A DNA stretch of 64,000 nt from Allolucifera butyrica (GTDB lineage: Bacteria > Bacillota > Negativicutes > Sporomusales > UPPP01), in contig NZ_UPPP01000065.1 in assembly GCF_900476375.1 (NCBI RefSeq), positions 28,634 through 92,633 of the forward strand. The letters run 5' to 3'. The notes under the pieces were generated by a model, which was not told the DNA's origin, did no database searches, and saw only the letters and a list, made by a program, of their open reading frames with translations. Shown piece by piece: positions 1-7,672 of this stretch. Positions within the stretch are counted from its first letter, which is position 1, and every line of letters begins with the position of its first letter. The position numbers and the translations under genes were made by a program.

Positions 1-548
1 AACCGGTTAATCCGGCCCCGCTGGGCAAAGTGCTGATCAACCACGACTTCCTCCAGCAAGCCCATCCCGTGCGCCATGCTGAGGGTGGACTTTTTTGGCG
101 TATCATTCGAATCTCCCTCGACAATCATCGTGTCGCTCATCACCGACGCGCCGGCGCTTGTACCGGCAATCACCGTGCCCCGGCTGTAGGCGCGGCGCAA
201 AGCGTTGTCAACTTCGGAGCCGCCCAGGATACTGGTAAGACGAAGCTGGTCGCCGCCGGTCAAAAACAGGCCGGTAGCGGTCTCGATTTCCGCTGTCTGG
301 CGGGGGGTATTGGCCATCTCCCGGTCGGCTATATATAAAATAACAACACTTTCCGCTCCCAGGGCCAAAAACAGTTGGCGGTACTGGTCGCCTACCTCGC
401 GGGGATATTCCGTCGCTGTTGTCACAATTGCAATTTTAGCATCCCGGCCGCCGGCCATTTCTATAAACTTTTTTAATATTAGACAATCGCCTGTTTTGTC
501 TTCATTGCCGCCGATAATCAACAAATTTCCTGTTACTTTATCTCCCAT
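1..548 (-). CDS. cphB: cyanophycinase, C-terminus cut by window edge
   Basis: Peptidase family S51. Cyanophycinase hydrolyses the storage polymer cyanophycin to beta-Asp-Arg dipeptides in the cytoplasm. The first 182 codons are present and the frame runs open off position 1. Visible features are an N-terminal LLIIGGNEDK segment, TGGDQ near residue 97, the nucleophile motif GTSAGA with Ser at about 130, and DQHFAQRGRINR at 170-181, all typical of CphB. The ATG at 546-548 follows an ACGGAGGTT ribosome site. Cyanophycin synthetase (cphA) is often adjacent and would lie beyond the left edge, which cannot be tested here. The related peptidase E is less likely because the DQHF..RGR.NR motif is cyanophycinase-like. 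Confidence 0.93.
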   Translation of the reverse strand, partial: MGDKVTGNLLIIGGNEDKTGDCLILKKFIEMAGGRDAKIAIVTTATEYPREVGDQYRQLFLALGAESVVILYIADREMANTPRQTAEIETATGLFLTGGDQLRLTSILGGSEVDNALRRAYSRGTVIAGTSAGASVMSDTMIVEGDSNDTPKKSTLSMAHGMGLLEEVVVDQHFAQRGRINR

Positions 549-650
549 GCATAACCTCCGTCATTCAGTCATACAATGCTATTTTTGCCAATGACACCTA
601 ATATTTATACAAAAATCTCTGGGAAAAACACCTGCTCCGCTTTGCTTTCA

Positions 651-690
651 TATAATATGGCAAATAAAATAAGCCCATAATTAAAGGAGG
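651..690 (+). promoter_or_regulatory. -10 box and ribosome site of the L,D-transpeptidase gene
   Basis: A perfect TATAAT lies at 651-656 and AAAGGAGG at 683-690, seven bases before the ATG at 698. No convincing -35 box is visible at the usual spacing. Confidence 0.45.
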
Positions 691-697
691 TTCCAGG

Positions 698-1330
698 ATG
701 GATCTCAGGATACTCTATCCGCCATGCAGTGTAAAACGAGTTGTCTTTACTGAAGATTCCGTTCACCCAATGCTAAATAGAATCCAGACATTACTAAAAA
801 ATCGTGGCCTCTATCAGGGTGAATACCATGGCAAATATGACGCCGCAACGCAGGAAGCGGTAGCTTTGTTTCAGGAAGGAGAAAACCTAAAAGTCACCGG
901 CAACGTAAATCCTATTACGGTTTGCCGTCTTGAACAGGCGGTTACCTGGGAAGTGGTTCCGGTAAAAAACAAAATGCGCAGCAATTTTGCCTTGCCCCGG
1001 GCCAACATTCTTATTACCAAGAGTACCCGTCAACTCACCCTGTTCAACGGCAACAGCCCGTTCCGTCATTTTCCGGTAGCGATCGGTAAGCCGTCAACCC
1101 CCACTCCGTCAGGCAACTACGCTGTTGCCACCAAAGTAATAAACCCAGGCGGAATGCTGGGCACCCGTTGGCTGGGTCTTACTTTGCCGTCGTATGGTAT
1201 TCATGGTACCAGTGCTCCCTGGCTGATCGGAAAAATGGTCTCCCATGGCTGCATTCGCATGTACAACGAGAATGTGGAAGAATTATTTGTTTTAGTCAGT
1301 GTCGGTACGCCGGTGTACATCCGGGATTAG
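698..1330 (+). CDS. L,D-transpeptidase (YkuD family) with peptidoglycan-binding domain
   Basis: Probably forms 3-3 cross-links in peptidoglycan, or anchors proteins to it. Of 210 residues, about 25-80 resemble a PG_binding_1 domain (helical, with the GLYQGEYHGKYDAAT pattern). Residues 103-208 are the YkuD catalytic domain with IHGT (His169), the SHGCIRM signature, His183 and the nucleophile Cys185. No signal peptide is evident, so export is unclear; some spore-former YkuD proteins also lack a classical signal. AAAGGAGG sits 7 bases upstream of the ATG. The last 39 bases overlap the convergent kinase gene. Confidence 0.93.
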   Translation: MDLRILYPPCSVKRVVFTEDSVHPMLNRIQTLLKNRGLYQGEYHGKYDAATQEAVALFQEGENLKVTGNVNPITVCRLEQAVTWEVVPVKNKMRSNFALPRANILITKSTRQLTLFNGNSPFRHFPVAIGKPSTPTPSGNYAVATKVINPGGMLGTRWLGLTLPSYGIHGTSAPWLIGKMVSHGCIRMYNENVEELFVLVSVGTPVYIRD

Positions 1331-2083
1331 AGAACACAGCCGGGAGGCTATTTCCTTCACCATATCCCGCCGCGTCAGCAAAAATAAAAACAAGGCCTCC
1401 CGCTCATCTTCCCGTGGCAGCCATTCCCAAGGGATATCATCCACCAAAATAGCCAGTTCCTCATCGGTAATCTGTTCAAATTTCCGCACATAAGGCTGAA
1501 AATGACGGGCTGACAAAAAGTGCTTCAATAACATGCCATAAGCACGCCGGTGATTCACTTTAATTTCTCCGGCCAGTGTCCTGAGTGATTCAATATTCCA
1601 CACACCCCGCCGGAATAAATGAGAGTTGTCGATCGCATAAACCCGGTAACCTTCCTTTTCCCGGCGAATTAAGAGGTTTTTGCGATTCCATATCCGGTCC
1701 CAGTTATGAAACAAATGGTCGAATAAAATGACGCCGGCCATTTGTTCTTTATTAATGGCCTTCGAAAGACTGTACCGTTCCACATACCGGGTGGAACTTA
1801 TATATTGGCAGGCAAAATGAGGTCCCGGCGCCATGCCTTTAACCTGTCTATATTTATTGCCGGCTAATAAGCGGTCACTGATCATTATCAAGTCGCTGGG
1901 CGGAAAACACAGTTCCATCATCTGACCGATACGGGCGGCCAGCCATTCATTGACCAGAACTTTAGCGCCCATACGGTTTTTCTGCAATTTTACGACATAG
2001 AGCTTGTGATTGTCTGCCCGGAATACTTGCGGTGTCGTTACACCAACTCCCATTGGTCCCATATATTCTACGGCAACTAACAC
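1292..2083 (-). CDS. HipA-like kinase domain protein (HipA_2 family)
   Basis: Resembles the compact HipA_2 kinase-fold proteins of Firmicutes, which carry only the kinase-like core and lack the HipB partner and N-subdomain of true HipA toxins. Visible features are an N-terminal glycine-rich stretch VEYMGPMGVG, VVKLQKN with a candidate ATP-binding lysine, and FDHLFHNWDRIWNRKN around the catalytic-loop position (HNWDR..N). AIDNSHLF follows in the DFG-like position. I prefer the GTG at 2081-2083 because AAGGGGGT lies six bases upstream; an ATG at 2113 would add ten residues without a ribosome site. There is no hipB-like gene next door, so a toxin-antitoxin role is not supported. Its 3' end overlaps the L,D-transpeptidase gene by 39 bases on the opposite strand. 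Confidence 0.8.
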   Translation of the reverse strand: MLVAVEYMGPMGVGVTTPQVFRADNHKLYVVKLQKNRMGAKVLVNEWLAARIGQMMELCFPPSDLIMISDRLLAGNKYRQVKGMAPGPHFACQYISSTRYVERYSLSKAINKEQMAGVILFDHLFHNWDRIWNRKNLLIRREKEGYRVYAIDNSHLFRRGVWNIESLRTLAGEIKVNHRRAYGMLLKHFLSARHFQPYVRKFEQITDEELAILVDDIPWEWLPREDEREALFLFLLTRRDMVKEIASRLCSLIPDVHRRTDTD

Positions 2084-2210
2084 ATTTTTACCCCCTTGTC
2101 GACTATCCCACATTTCGCATCCTGAACTTATGGTGGCAATGCAGGGGACTGCGAAAAATGGGACTATAACAATTCAGTACAGTATATGCGCCAGGTACAA
2201 AAAAGGTATA

Positions 2211-2275
2211 AGAAAAACCGCTTGACGCGTTTTTTTGGTAATTGAGAATTGGGTTTTGGGGGTTGGGGATGAATG
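2211..2275. repeat. dispersed hairpin repeat, copy A
   Basis: AAAAACCGCTTGACGCG with a T-rich tail, followed by the GGTAATTG..AATTGG module. It is a member of the intergenic repeat family also seen near 5.1, 9.5, 14.0, 15.3, 15.45, 34.0, 42.7 and 57.2 kb. Confidence 0.6.
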
Positions 2276-2280
2276 TGTCC

Positions 2281-2310
2281 AAAAAAGAAAAGCCGCGTCA
2301 GCGGCTTTTC
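2281..2310 (-). terminator. intrinsic terminator of the Clp-fold protease gene
   Basis: Ten-base-pair stem GAAAAGCCGC / GCGGCTTTTC with a 4-base loop, followed on the minus strand by TTTTTT. The stop codon of the gene (2298-2300) lies in the loop, so the stem also encodes its last residues. Confidence 0.8.
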
Positions 2311-3131
2311 TTGGCATCCTGGTGACTGTAGGGAACGGGAATATACTGGACTGAGGGACGGCGCTGCGCCGGCTGCGGGTAAAGCTCCATCAAATCGTAA
2401 ATTTCCGGCGGCAAATCCGGATTAACCGGCAGGTTCATTGCTGCCAGCTTATCGCAAGTAATTGGATAGTCATGGGTCCAGCGCCCTTCCGTCAGGGTAT
2501 GAGCTAACTGTCCGGCTTCCACCGGCGACAATTTATTCAACAACAAAGTCGTTAAAAATTCCTCCACCTGCTTCATTGCCTTTTGGGCCATATCGGCCAA
2601 AATCAGCGTATTATCATCAATCCGGTTAATTTTCTTTTGTTTAACCACTTCAAGGATGGAGGCAGCCGGATACTGGCCCAGTTGAGGATCTACCGGTCCC
2701 AGAACGGCGTTGCAATCCATGACAATTTCATCAGCGGCCAAAGCGATCATTGTGCCGCCGCTCATGGCGTAGTGGGGTATAAACACAGTTACCTTAGCCT
2801 TATGTCTCGTCAAGGCATGAGCGATCTGCTCCGATGCCAGAACCAGCCCACCGGGCGTATGTAAAACAATATCCAGCGGCATATCGTCTGGGGTCAGACG
2901 AATAGCCCGTAAAACCTGCTCAGAATCTTCAATATTGATATACCGGCTGATCGGCACCCCTAACAGGCTGATCGCCTCCTGTCGATGGATCAGCGTAATT
3001 AAGCGTGAGCCGCGTTTCTCCTCAAAGGTGCGCACAAGCCGGAGCCTGGCTTTTTCAATATTCTGTTGTTTGAGCATGGGCCAAATGCTAAATACTAAAA
3101 ACAGCAGCCAAAAAATTCCGGTCCAATCCAT
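2298..3131 (-). CDS. membrane-anchored Clp-fold serine proteinase (SDH family)
   Basis: 277 residues. It matches the family named serine dehydrogenase proteinase, a Clp-fold serine protease related to signal peptide peptidase SppA and ClpP. An N-terminal hydrophobic helix (about 5-20) should anchor it in the cytoplasmic membrane. HTPGG at 91-95 is the oxyanion-strand motif, MSGGTM places the nucleophile Ser near 124, and MDCNAVLGPVDPQLG around 138-153 follows the usual Clp-fold pattern. The substrate is unknown. The gene appears to be its own unit, with an intrinsic terminator overlapping its stop codon. Confidence 0.88.
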   Translation of the reverse strand: MDWTGIFWLLFLVFSIWPMLKQQNIEKARLRLVRTFEEKRGSRLITLIHRQEAISLLGVPISRYINIEDSEQVLRAIRLTPDDMPLDIVLHTPGGLVLASEQIAHALTRHKAKVTVFIPHYAMSGGTMIALAADEIVMDCNAVLGPVDPQLGQYPAASILEVVKQKKINRIDDNTLILADMAQKAMKQVEEFLTTLLLNKLSPVEAGQLAHTLTEGRWTHDYPITCDKLAAMNLPVNPDLPPEIYDLMELYPQPAQRRPSVQYIPVPYSHQDAKKSR

Positions 3132-3219
3132 CTCTTAGCCCCCCCTAACATTATATATCCGGAATATTGGCTGTTTCGTCTCAAAAATCCTTTTTTCGCT
3201 CTTGACGTGAGGAAAAAGC

Positions 3220-3246
3220 AAAAAGACCGCAACCTGGTTGCGGCCT
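3220..3246 (-). terminator. terminator downstream of the SPOCS/SH3 gene
   Basis: GGCCGCAACC AGG TTGCGGTC hairpin followed on the minus strand by TTTTTGC, 15 bases after the stop codon of the gene ending at 3261. Confidence 0.8.
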
Positions 3247-3260
3247 CTACGCATCAGCAT

Positions 3261-4172
3261 TTATCCCTTGGTTGTTGTGATTCCCGTTACATCGAGCAGC
3301 CAACTGGCGATCCAGCCGGTCGTATTCCCGTCGGGCAGTACAACCTTATACCAGCCGAAAGCAGAGTCCTTGATGGTAACAACATCCCCTTTATTCACCT
3401 TGGCAACTACAGGGAAATTAGTTCCCGGGCCGGTACGGACATTTACACGGTTGCCAGTTACCGTTGCCGTTCCGGCAGGAGCCATTGAGGTCCCCGCTGT
3501 CGGCGTAATTCCCGGGCCGCTAACCATCACATTCTCAGGACAATAACCGCTAGGCTGCATTGCCGGAGTTGCTTCCGGATTCATGCCGGCACCCAAATTA
3601 CCGGCCATGGGGCCTTCTGTTACTCCCATTTCACCGGCGGGAGGAACGGGATATACATCCATCTGGGTTGTCGTCGTTACCCGGGCCCATACTTTCAATA
3701 CAATGGTAATATGCATCTGACGCGGCGTTGCCGGATCAAAATCATAATTAATTAAATCTACTGTCGCGTCGGCCGACGCAGTCATTCCCGGTATCGTGCC
3801 GTCAATTTCCACATCCCGTGTCCAGTGAACAGCTTCGGTTTCAAACGCGTGGACCGGTTGGTCCGGCAAATTAGCCACATACATTACCTTAACATCTAAT
3901 TCGCCCCGGACAATGACCCGGTCTTTAATCACATCAATGGTCTTGACTTCCACATCTTTGACATAGACGTCAATGATCTGCTCCATATCGGGTTTGGGCG
4001 ATGGCACAATCATGTCAAATTCAACGACCCGCTGAGCGTAATTAGCGCCCAGTACCTGCTCTACTTCAATTGTCTCCGGACCGGGCGGCGGAAAACCGCA
4101 CATTGTTTCATCCATGTTTGTCGTTTCTGGTCCCATAGTACTGCCGGTGTTTTGCCTTAGTTTTTCAGCCAA
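3261..4172 (-). CDS. SPOCS-domain (DUF3794) protein with C-terminal SH3b domain
   Basis: 303 residues. Residues about 30-200 contain a SPOCS/DUF3794 region: EQIIDVYVKDVEVKTIDVIK, then RVIVRGELDVKVMYVA. That fold is found in spore-coat and spore-envelope proteins of Firmicutes. Residues about 235-297 form a bacterial SH3 domain (VNVRTGPGTNFPVVAKVNKG, ending GWIASWLLDV) that probably binds cell wall. The TTG start is supported by AAGGGGGGAGAAAG directly upstream. It follows a paralogue that has only the SPOCS part (38 bases between them), so they are probably co-transcribed. A spore or envelope structural role is inferred, not shown. Confidence 0.82.
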   Translation of the reverse strand: MAEKLRQNTGSTMGPETTNMDETMCGFPPPGPETIEVEQVLGANYAQRVVEFDMIVPSPKPDMEQIIDVYVKDVEVKTIDVIKDRVIVRGELDVKVMYVANLPDQPVHAFETEAVHWTRDVEIDGTIPGMTASADATVDLINYDFDPATPRQMHITIVLKVWARVTTTTQMDVYPVPPAGEMGVTEGPMAGNLGAGMNPEATPAMQPSGYCPENVMVSGPGITPTAGTSMAPAGTATVTGNRVNVRTGPGTNFPVVAKVNKGDVVTIKDSAFGWYKVVLPDGNTTGWIASWLLDVTGITTTKG

Positions 4173-4210
4173 CTTTCTCCCCCCTTTTTATCCACCTTGC
4201 ATAGCTCCTG

Positions 4211-4930
4211 TCATCCTTTAGGCGCAACAGGCGGCATAGGCGGTGCGGGCGGCACAGCGGGGCTGAGCATAACTTCCCGGTCCGCCATAACCTTGGCCGT
4301 GACGGTAAGCACGATGGAAACATCAAATTCCCGGTTGCATTCCTGAATCTGGACCACGACTTCCTCTGCTGCTGCTGCTGTTTCAGTAGCAGGAGCAGGA
4401 CCGCATTCTTCGGCGGCAGGTGCGGTAGGAGCGGCGGTCTCGCAGCATTCGACTTCGTCGTCATCCTCCTCATCAGGTACATAATTTTTGTACTTATACG
4501 CACGGCTTAGTCTATGCACATCATAATCAACAAAGTCGACAACCACACTGGCATCGGCATCCATGCCCCGGCGGGCTCCCGGTATGGTAACATCCTGCGA
4601 CCACTTCACATTTCGTACTTCCACGGCATGTACGGCTTGATCCGGCACACAAGCAACATAAATAGCCTTAATTTCAAAATCGCCCCGGACAATGACCCGG
4701 TCATTGAGGATATCTACTGAATTGACTTCCACGTCTTTGACGAAAACATCGATAATTTGTTCAATAGCCGGTTTCTGCCGCGGCACAACAACATGAATAT
4801 CCATAACCTTTTGCTGCTGTTGCTCGCCGATAATCTGACGTACCACGATTGTCTGCGGTCCGGTTTGCTCGCCTAATGTGCACTGGTTTCCCCAGTAATT
4901 TGCCTGACGGAGATCTTTATCGTCCACCAC
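4211..4930 (-). CDS. SPOCS-domain (DUF3794) protein with acidic Ala-rich insert
   Basis: 239 residues. The domain EQIIDVFVKDVEVNSVDIL..RVIVRGDFEIKAIYVA closely parallels the downstream paralogue. Residues about 150-200 are an acidic, Ala/Pro/Glu-rich low-complexity insert with two adjacent Cys, then a beta strand and a Pro-rich tail (PAVPPAPPMPPVAPKG). The GTG start is preceded by AAAAGGGGGGAAAG. The tandem arrangement suggests duplication, with the second copy gaining an SH3b domain. The exact function is unknown; a link to the spore envelope is likely from the domain. Confidence 0.8.
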   Translation of the reverse strand: MVDDKDLRQANYWGNQCTLGEQTGPQTIVVRQIIGEQQQQKVMDIHVVVPRQKPAIEQIIDVFVKDVEVNSVDILNDRVIVRGDFEIKAIYVACVPDQAVHAVEVRNVKWSQDVTIPGARRGMDADASVVVDFVDYDVHRLSRAYKYKNYVPDEEDDDEVECCETAAPTAPAAEECGPAPATETAAAAEEVVVQIQECNREFDVSIVLTVTAKVMADREVMLSPAVPPAPPMPPVAPKG

Positions 4931-5064
4931 AAACTTTCCCCCCTTTTGTATGTTCTATTTCATATATATGTTGAATCCCGGTCTTATGTGACAGATAATG
5001 CAACATCCGTCGGAGAATCCTTTTTTTTGTTATATTCTATGCGGAGTCCACCGGTTTTGGCACA

Positions 5065-5126
5065 AAGAAAAACCGCTAGCGCGTTTTTTCGGCTCAAGGC
5101 GCAGGGCTCAGTGCGCTGAAAAGCCC
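5065..5126. repeat. dispersed hairpin repeat, copy B
   Basis: GAAAAACCGCTAGCGCG plus T run, then the CGGCTCAAGGCGCAGGGCTC module. Together with the next terminator it fills the gap between the SPOCS genes and yitT. Confidence 0.6.
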
Positions 5127-5129
5127 AAA

Positions 5130-5165
5130 AAAGACATCCGGATTTAATCATCCGGATGTCTTTTT
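5130..5165. terminator. bidirectional terminator downstream of yitT
   Basis: AAAAGACATCCGGAT / ATCCGGATGTCTTTTTT hairpin with A and T runs on both sides, 22 bases past the YitT stop codon at 5188. Confidence 0.85.
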
Positions 5166-5187
5166 TCTCCGATCCTACTCTCTCTAG

Positions 5188-6051
5188 TTATTCGCAATTA
5201 ACCCGGTGGGCTCCCGGCAAGGTAAAGCCCCGCCCCATAACTTCCGCCGCGTCGCTGACAATCATGAAGGCACAAGGGTCGGCTCCCTGCACCAGCAACT
5301 TAATCTTAGCAATCTGCGTTAGACTCACCACAACAAAAATTACCTGTTTCTCCTGACGCGTAAAGGCTCCTTCCCCGTTCAAAATGGTGACGCCCCGGCC
5401 CACTTCTTTTAAAATCGCTTCGACAATTTGTTCTGTATTATAGGAAACGATAAATACTGTCTTTTTGCGATTAAAGCCTTCCACGACCTTATCGGTAACG
5501 TTGGCACCGACAAACATGGAAATTAACGTCAAAAAAGCGGGTTTCAAACCAAACAGGACGGCGGCGATCAACATGAGCACGCAATTGACCGCAAAGCCGA
5601 CTGCACCAAAATTAAAGGAATAGTACTTCTTCACTATGGCCGCTACGATATCCAGCCCGCCGCCGCTGCCATTAGCACGAAAGATAATGCCTGAACCGAT
5701 CCCGCTGATCACGCCGCCTGCCAATCCGGCCAAAAGCGGGTCATCTAAAGGACTGTAACTGGATAAAAACTGCAAGGCGTCTACAGCAACGGAAAAAATA
5801 ATCGCACCGTAGACCGTCCGGATAGTAAAATCTTTTCCTAATAATTTATAAGAAGCAAAAAGCAAGGGTATATTCATCAAAAATATTTGCACACCAATAG
5901 GCAGTCCAAATAAAAAATAAAATATCATCGCTATGCCGCTTACACCGCCGCTCAGCAGATGATGCGGCACTAAAAAAAGGTCGATGGACGCGCTGCTGAT
6001 AAGGCACCCCAACCCAACGTACAAATACTGCCAATACTGTTGTTTATTCAT
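5188..6051 (-). CDS. YitT family membrane protein
   Basis: 287 residues. Residues 1-200 are hydrophobic with several membrane helices (DUF161/YitT_membrane) and include GIGSGIIFRANGSGGGLDI, a family hallmark. Residues about 200-287 are a soluble DUF2179 domain (TEQIVEAILKEVGRGVTIL, then QEKQVIFVVVSLTQIAKIK). The family is of uncertain function in Firmicutes. The ATG follows GTGGAGGAATGCT. A possible small reading frame ends 15 bases upstream. Confidence 0.9.
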   Translation of the reverse strand: MNKQQYWQYLYVGLGCLISSASIDLFLVPHHLLSGGVSGIAMIFYFLFGLPIGVQIFLMNIPLLFASYKLLGKDFTIRTVYGAIIFSVAVDALQFLSSYSPLDDPLLAGLAGGVISGIGSGIIFRANGSGGGLDIVAAIVKKYYSFNFGAVGFAVNCVLMLIAAVLFGLKPAFLTLISMFVGANVTDKVVEGFNRKKTVFIVSYNTEQIVEAILKEVGRGVTILNGEGAFTRQEKQVIFVVVSLTQIAKIKLLVQGADPCAFMIVSDAAEVMGRGFTLPGAHRVNCE

Positions 6052-6066
6052 AGCATTCCTCCACTT

Positions 6067-6258
6067 TTAATTCGATACTCTTTCATGTCCTTCCCATCCT
6101 ATTCCGTTTCTATTCGCAACCATTTCATAAATATCCTTCCGCTCCCGATAACTGCCACAAAATTCCCGCAATAAAGCGAAAAATTGATGTGGAAGTATTT
6201 TGCTCGTGGATATAGCATATATTTGTCTCCCACGGACGTTAATAGAACAAATTGCCAA
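6067..6258 (-). CDS. possible small ORF or gene remnant upstream of yitT
   Basis: 63 codons from a TTG. The sequence includes LPHQFFALLREFCGSYRERK and DIYEMVANRNGIGWEGHERV. I do not recognise it. The amino-acid composition looks protein-like and the stop lies just before the yitT ribosome site, which would fit a short operon. There is no ribosome site before the TTG, so it may be a decayed gene or chance. Confidence 0.3.
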   Translation of the reverse strand: MAICSINVRGRQIYAISTSKILPHQFFALLREFCGSYRERKDIYEMVANRNGIGWEGHERVSN

Positions 6259-6268
6259 TTAACCGGCT

Positions 6269-6297
6269 TTGACGGGGTATGGCAAGAGGTCTATAAT
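6269..6297 (+). promoter_or_regulatory. sigma-A type promoter of the LivJ-like gene
   Basis: TTGACG, 17-base spacer, TATAAT at 6292-6297. A 10-base palindrome ATGTATACAT at 6304-6313 falls at the expected transcription start and could be an operator. Confidence 0.75.
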
Positions 6298-6403
6298 TGT
6301 TACATGTATACATTATACCTTTAATCGGTGTGCACTACCAAAATACAAAATGCTTCATCCAATACAATTGAATAATTATGTTTAATGATGCAGGAGGATG
6401 ACA

Positions 6404-7564
6404 ATGAAGAAAAGAAAGATGACCCTTTTGGCCGGTGCGTTAGCCCTTCTTACTGCGGTAGCGGCCGGCTGCGGCGGTAACAAGGCGCAAACCAATGATA
6501 TAAAAATCGGCGCCAATTTTGAACTGACCGGCGGAGTAGCCCAATATGGACAATCCACCGTCAATGGAATTAAACTGGCCATTAAACAGGCCAATGCCGC
6601 CGGTGGTATTATGGGAAAACAGCTTACACTGGTTGTTGCCGACAATAAATCGGAACCGTCTGAATCAGCCAATGCAACAACAAAGTTAATTACCCAGGAT
6701 AAAGTTGTGGCAATCATCGGCCCGGCTGCCAGTTCTAATGTGTTAGCATCCGCTCAGATTGCCGAGGATAACAAAATCCCTCTACTTACTCCGACCGGTA
6801 CCAATCCACAAATTACCGTGGCCAATGGCAAAGTAAGAGATTTTCTTTTCCGCTCATGCTTTACCGATCCCTTTCAAGGCAAGATTATGGCCAATTTTGC
6901 CACCAATAGCCTGAAAGCCAAAACAGCGGCAATTTATACGGACAGTTCTTCCGATTATTCCAAAGGTCTGTCGAAGAATTTCGAAGCGGCTTTTGTAAAA
7001 AATGGCGGTCAAATCGTAGACAAAGAAGCTTTTCTGCAAAAAGACCAGGATTTCAAGGCAACCTTGACCAAAATCAAAACAGCCAATCCCGACATCGTTT
7101 ATATCCCCGCTTATTATGAGGAAGTCAGTAAAATTGTCAAACAGGCTCGTGAAATGGGTATTACAGCGCCATTACTGGGCAGTGACGGCTGGGATTCACC
7201 CAAATTAGTGGATATTGCCGGGCCGGCCGCTCTGAATAATACGTTTTTTACCAACCACTATTCGTCCCAGGATAAAGATCCGCGGGTCCAAAAATTCATT
7301 GCCGAATATAAGCAGGAATACGGCCAGGAGCCGGATGCTTTCGCCGTACTCGGCTATGACGGCGCCCGTATGCTGATTGATGCCATAAAACGGGCCAACA
7401 GCACCGATCCGGTTAAGATCAAAGACGCTTTGGCCCAAACCAAGAATCTGCAGCTAATCACCGGCATACTCTCGGTTGACGCCAACCATGACCCGGTAAA
7501 AAGCGCCGTCATTATCGAATTGAAAGACGGTAAACAAACCTTTAAGGAAAAAATCAATCCCTAA
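6404..7564 (+). CDS. branched-chain amino acid type ABC substrate-binding lipoprotein (LivJ family)
   Basis: 386 residues. It starts with a lipoprotein signal (KRK, hydrophobic core, lipobox AAGC followed by GGN), so it should be tethered outside the cytoplasmic membrane. The mature part is a Peripla_BP_6 fold: IKIGANFELTGGVAQYGQ, ADNKSEPSESANATTKLI and GPAASSNVLASAQIAEDNKI match LivJ-type proteins. The ATG at 6404 is preferred because AGGAGG at 6392-6397 is six bases away; an ATG at 6398 touches the ribosome site. No permease or ATPase genes accompany it and a terminator follows directly, so it is an orphan that must work with a transporter encoded elsewhere. The ligand is probably a branched-chain or other amino acid, but this is inferred from the family. 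Confidence 0.9.
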   Translation: MKKRKMTLLAGALALLTAVAAGCGGNKAQTNDIKIGANFELTGGVAQYGQSTVNGIKLAIKQANAAGGIMGKQLTLVVADNKSEPSESANATTKLITQDKVVAIIGPAASSNVLASAQIAEDNKIPLLTPTGTNPQITVANGKVRDFLFRSCFTDPFQGKIMANFATNSLKAKTAAIYTDSSSDYSKGLSKNFEAAFVKNGGQIVDKEAFLQKDQDFKATLTKIKTANPDIVYIPAYYEEVSKIVKQAREMGITAPLLGSDGWDSPKLVDIAGPAALNNTFFTNHYSSQDKDPRVQKFIAEYKQEYGQEPDAFAVLGYDGARMLIDAIKRANSTDPVKIKDALAQTKNLQLITGILSVDANHDPVKSAVIIELKDGKQTFKEKINP

Positions 7565-7581
7565 GGGAAAGACTGATACAT

Positions 7582-7628
7582 AAAAACAGGTCCGTAACCT
7601 TTATAAGAAAGGTACGGACCTGTTTTTC
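7582..7628 (+). terminator. terminator after the LivJ-like gene
   Basis: AAACAGGTCCGTA..CCTTT / AAAGG.TACGGACCTGTTTTT hairpin with a run of T, directly after the stop codon. Confidence 0.9.
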
Positions 7629-7672
7629 TCATTTTCAGATGGCTTTTCAGGGCCTGCCGCCTTTGCCCTGCG

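Noticed and set aside
30..594. Two plus-strand reading frames at the left edge
   Set aside because: They lie antisense to the cyanophycinase gene, whose motifs are unmistakable, and have no ribosome sites.
1292..2083. HipA toxin of a toxin-antitoxin pair
   Set aside because: No HipB-like gene is adjacent and the protein is the short HipA_2 type.
4165..4503. Minus-strand frame rich in Leu and Arg
   Set aside because: It is a shifted frame within the SPOCS gene; the real frame shows the domain motif.
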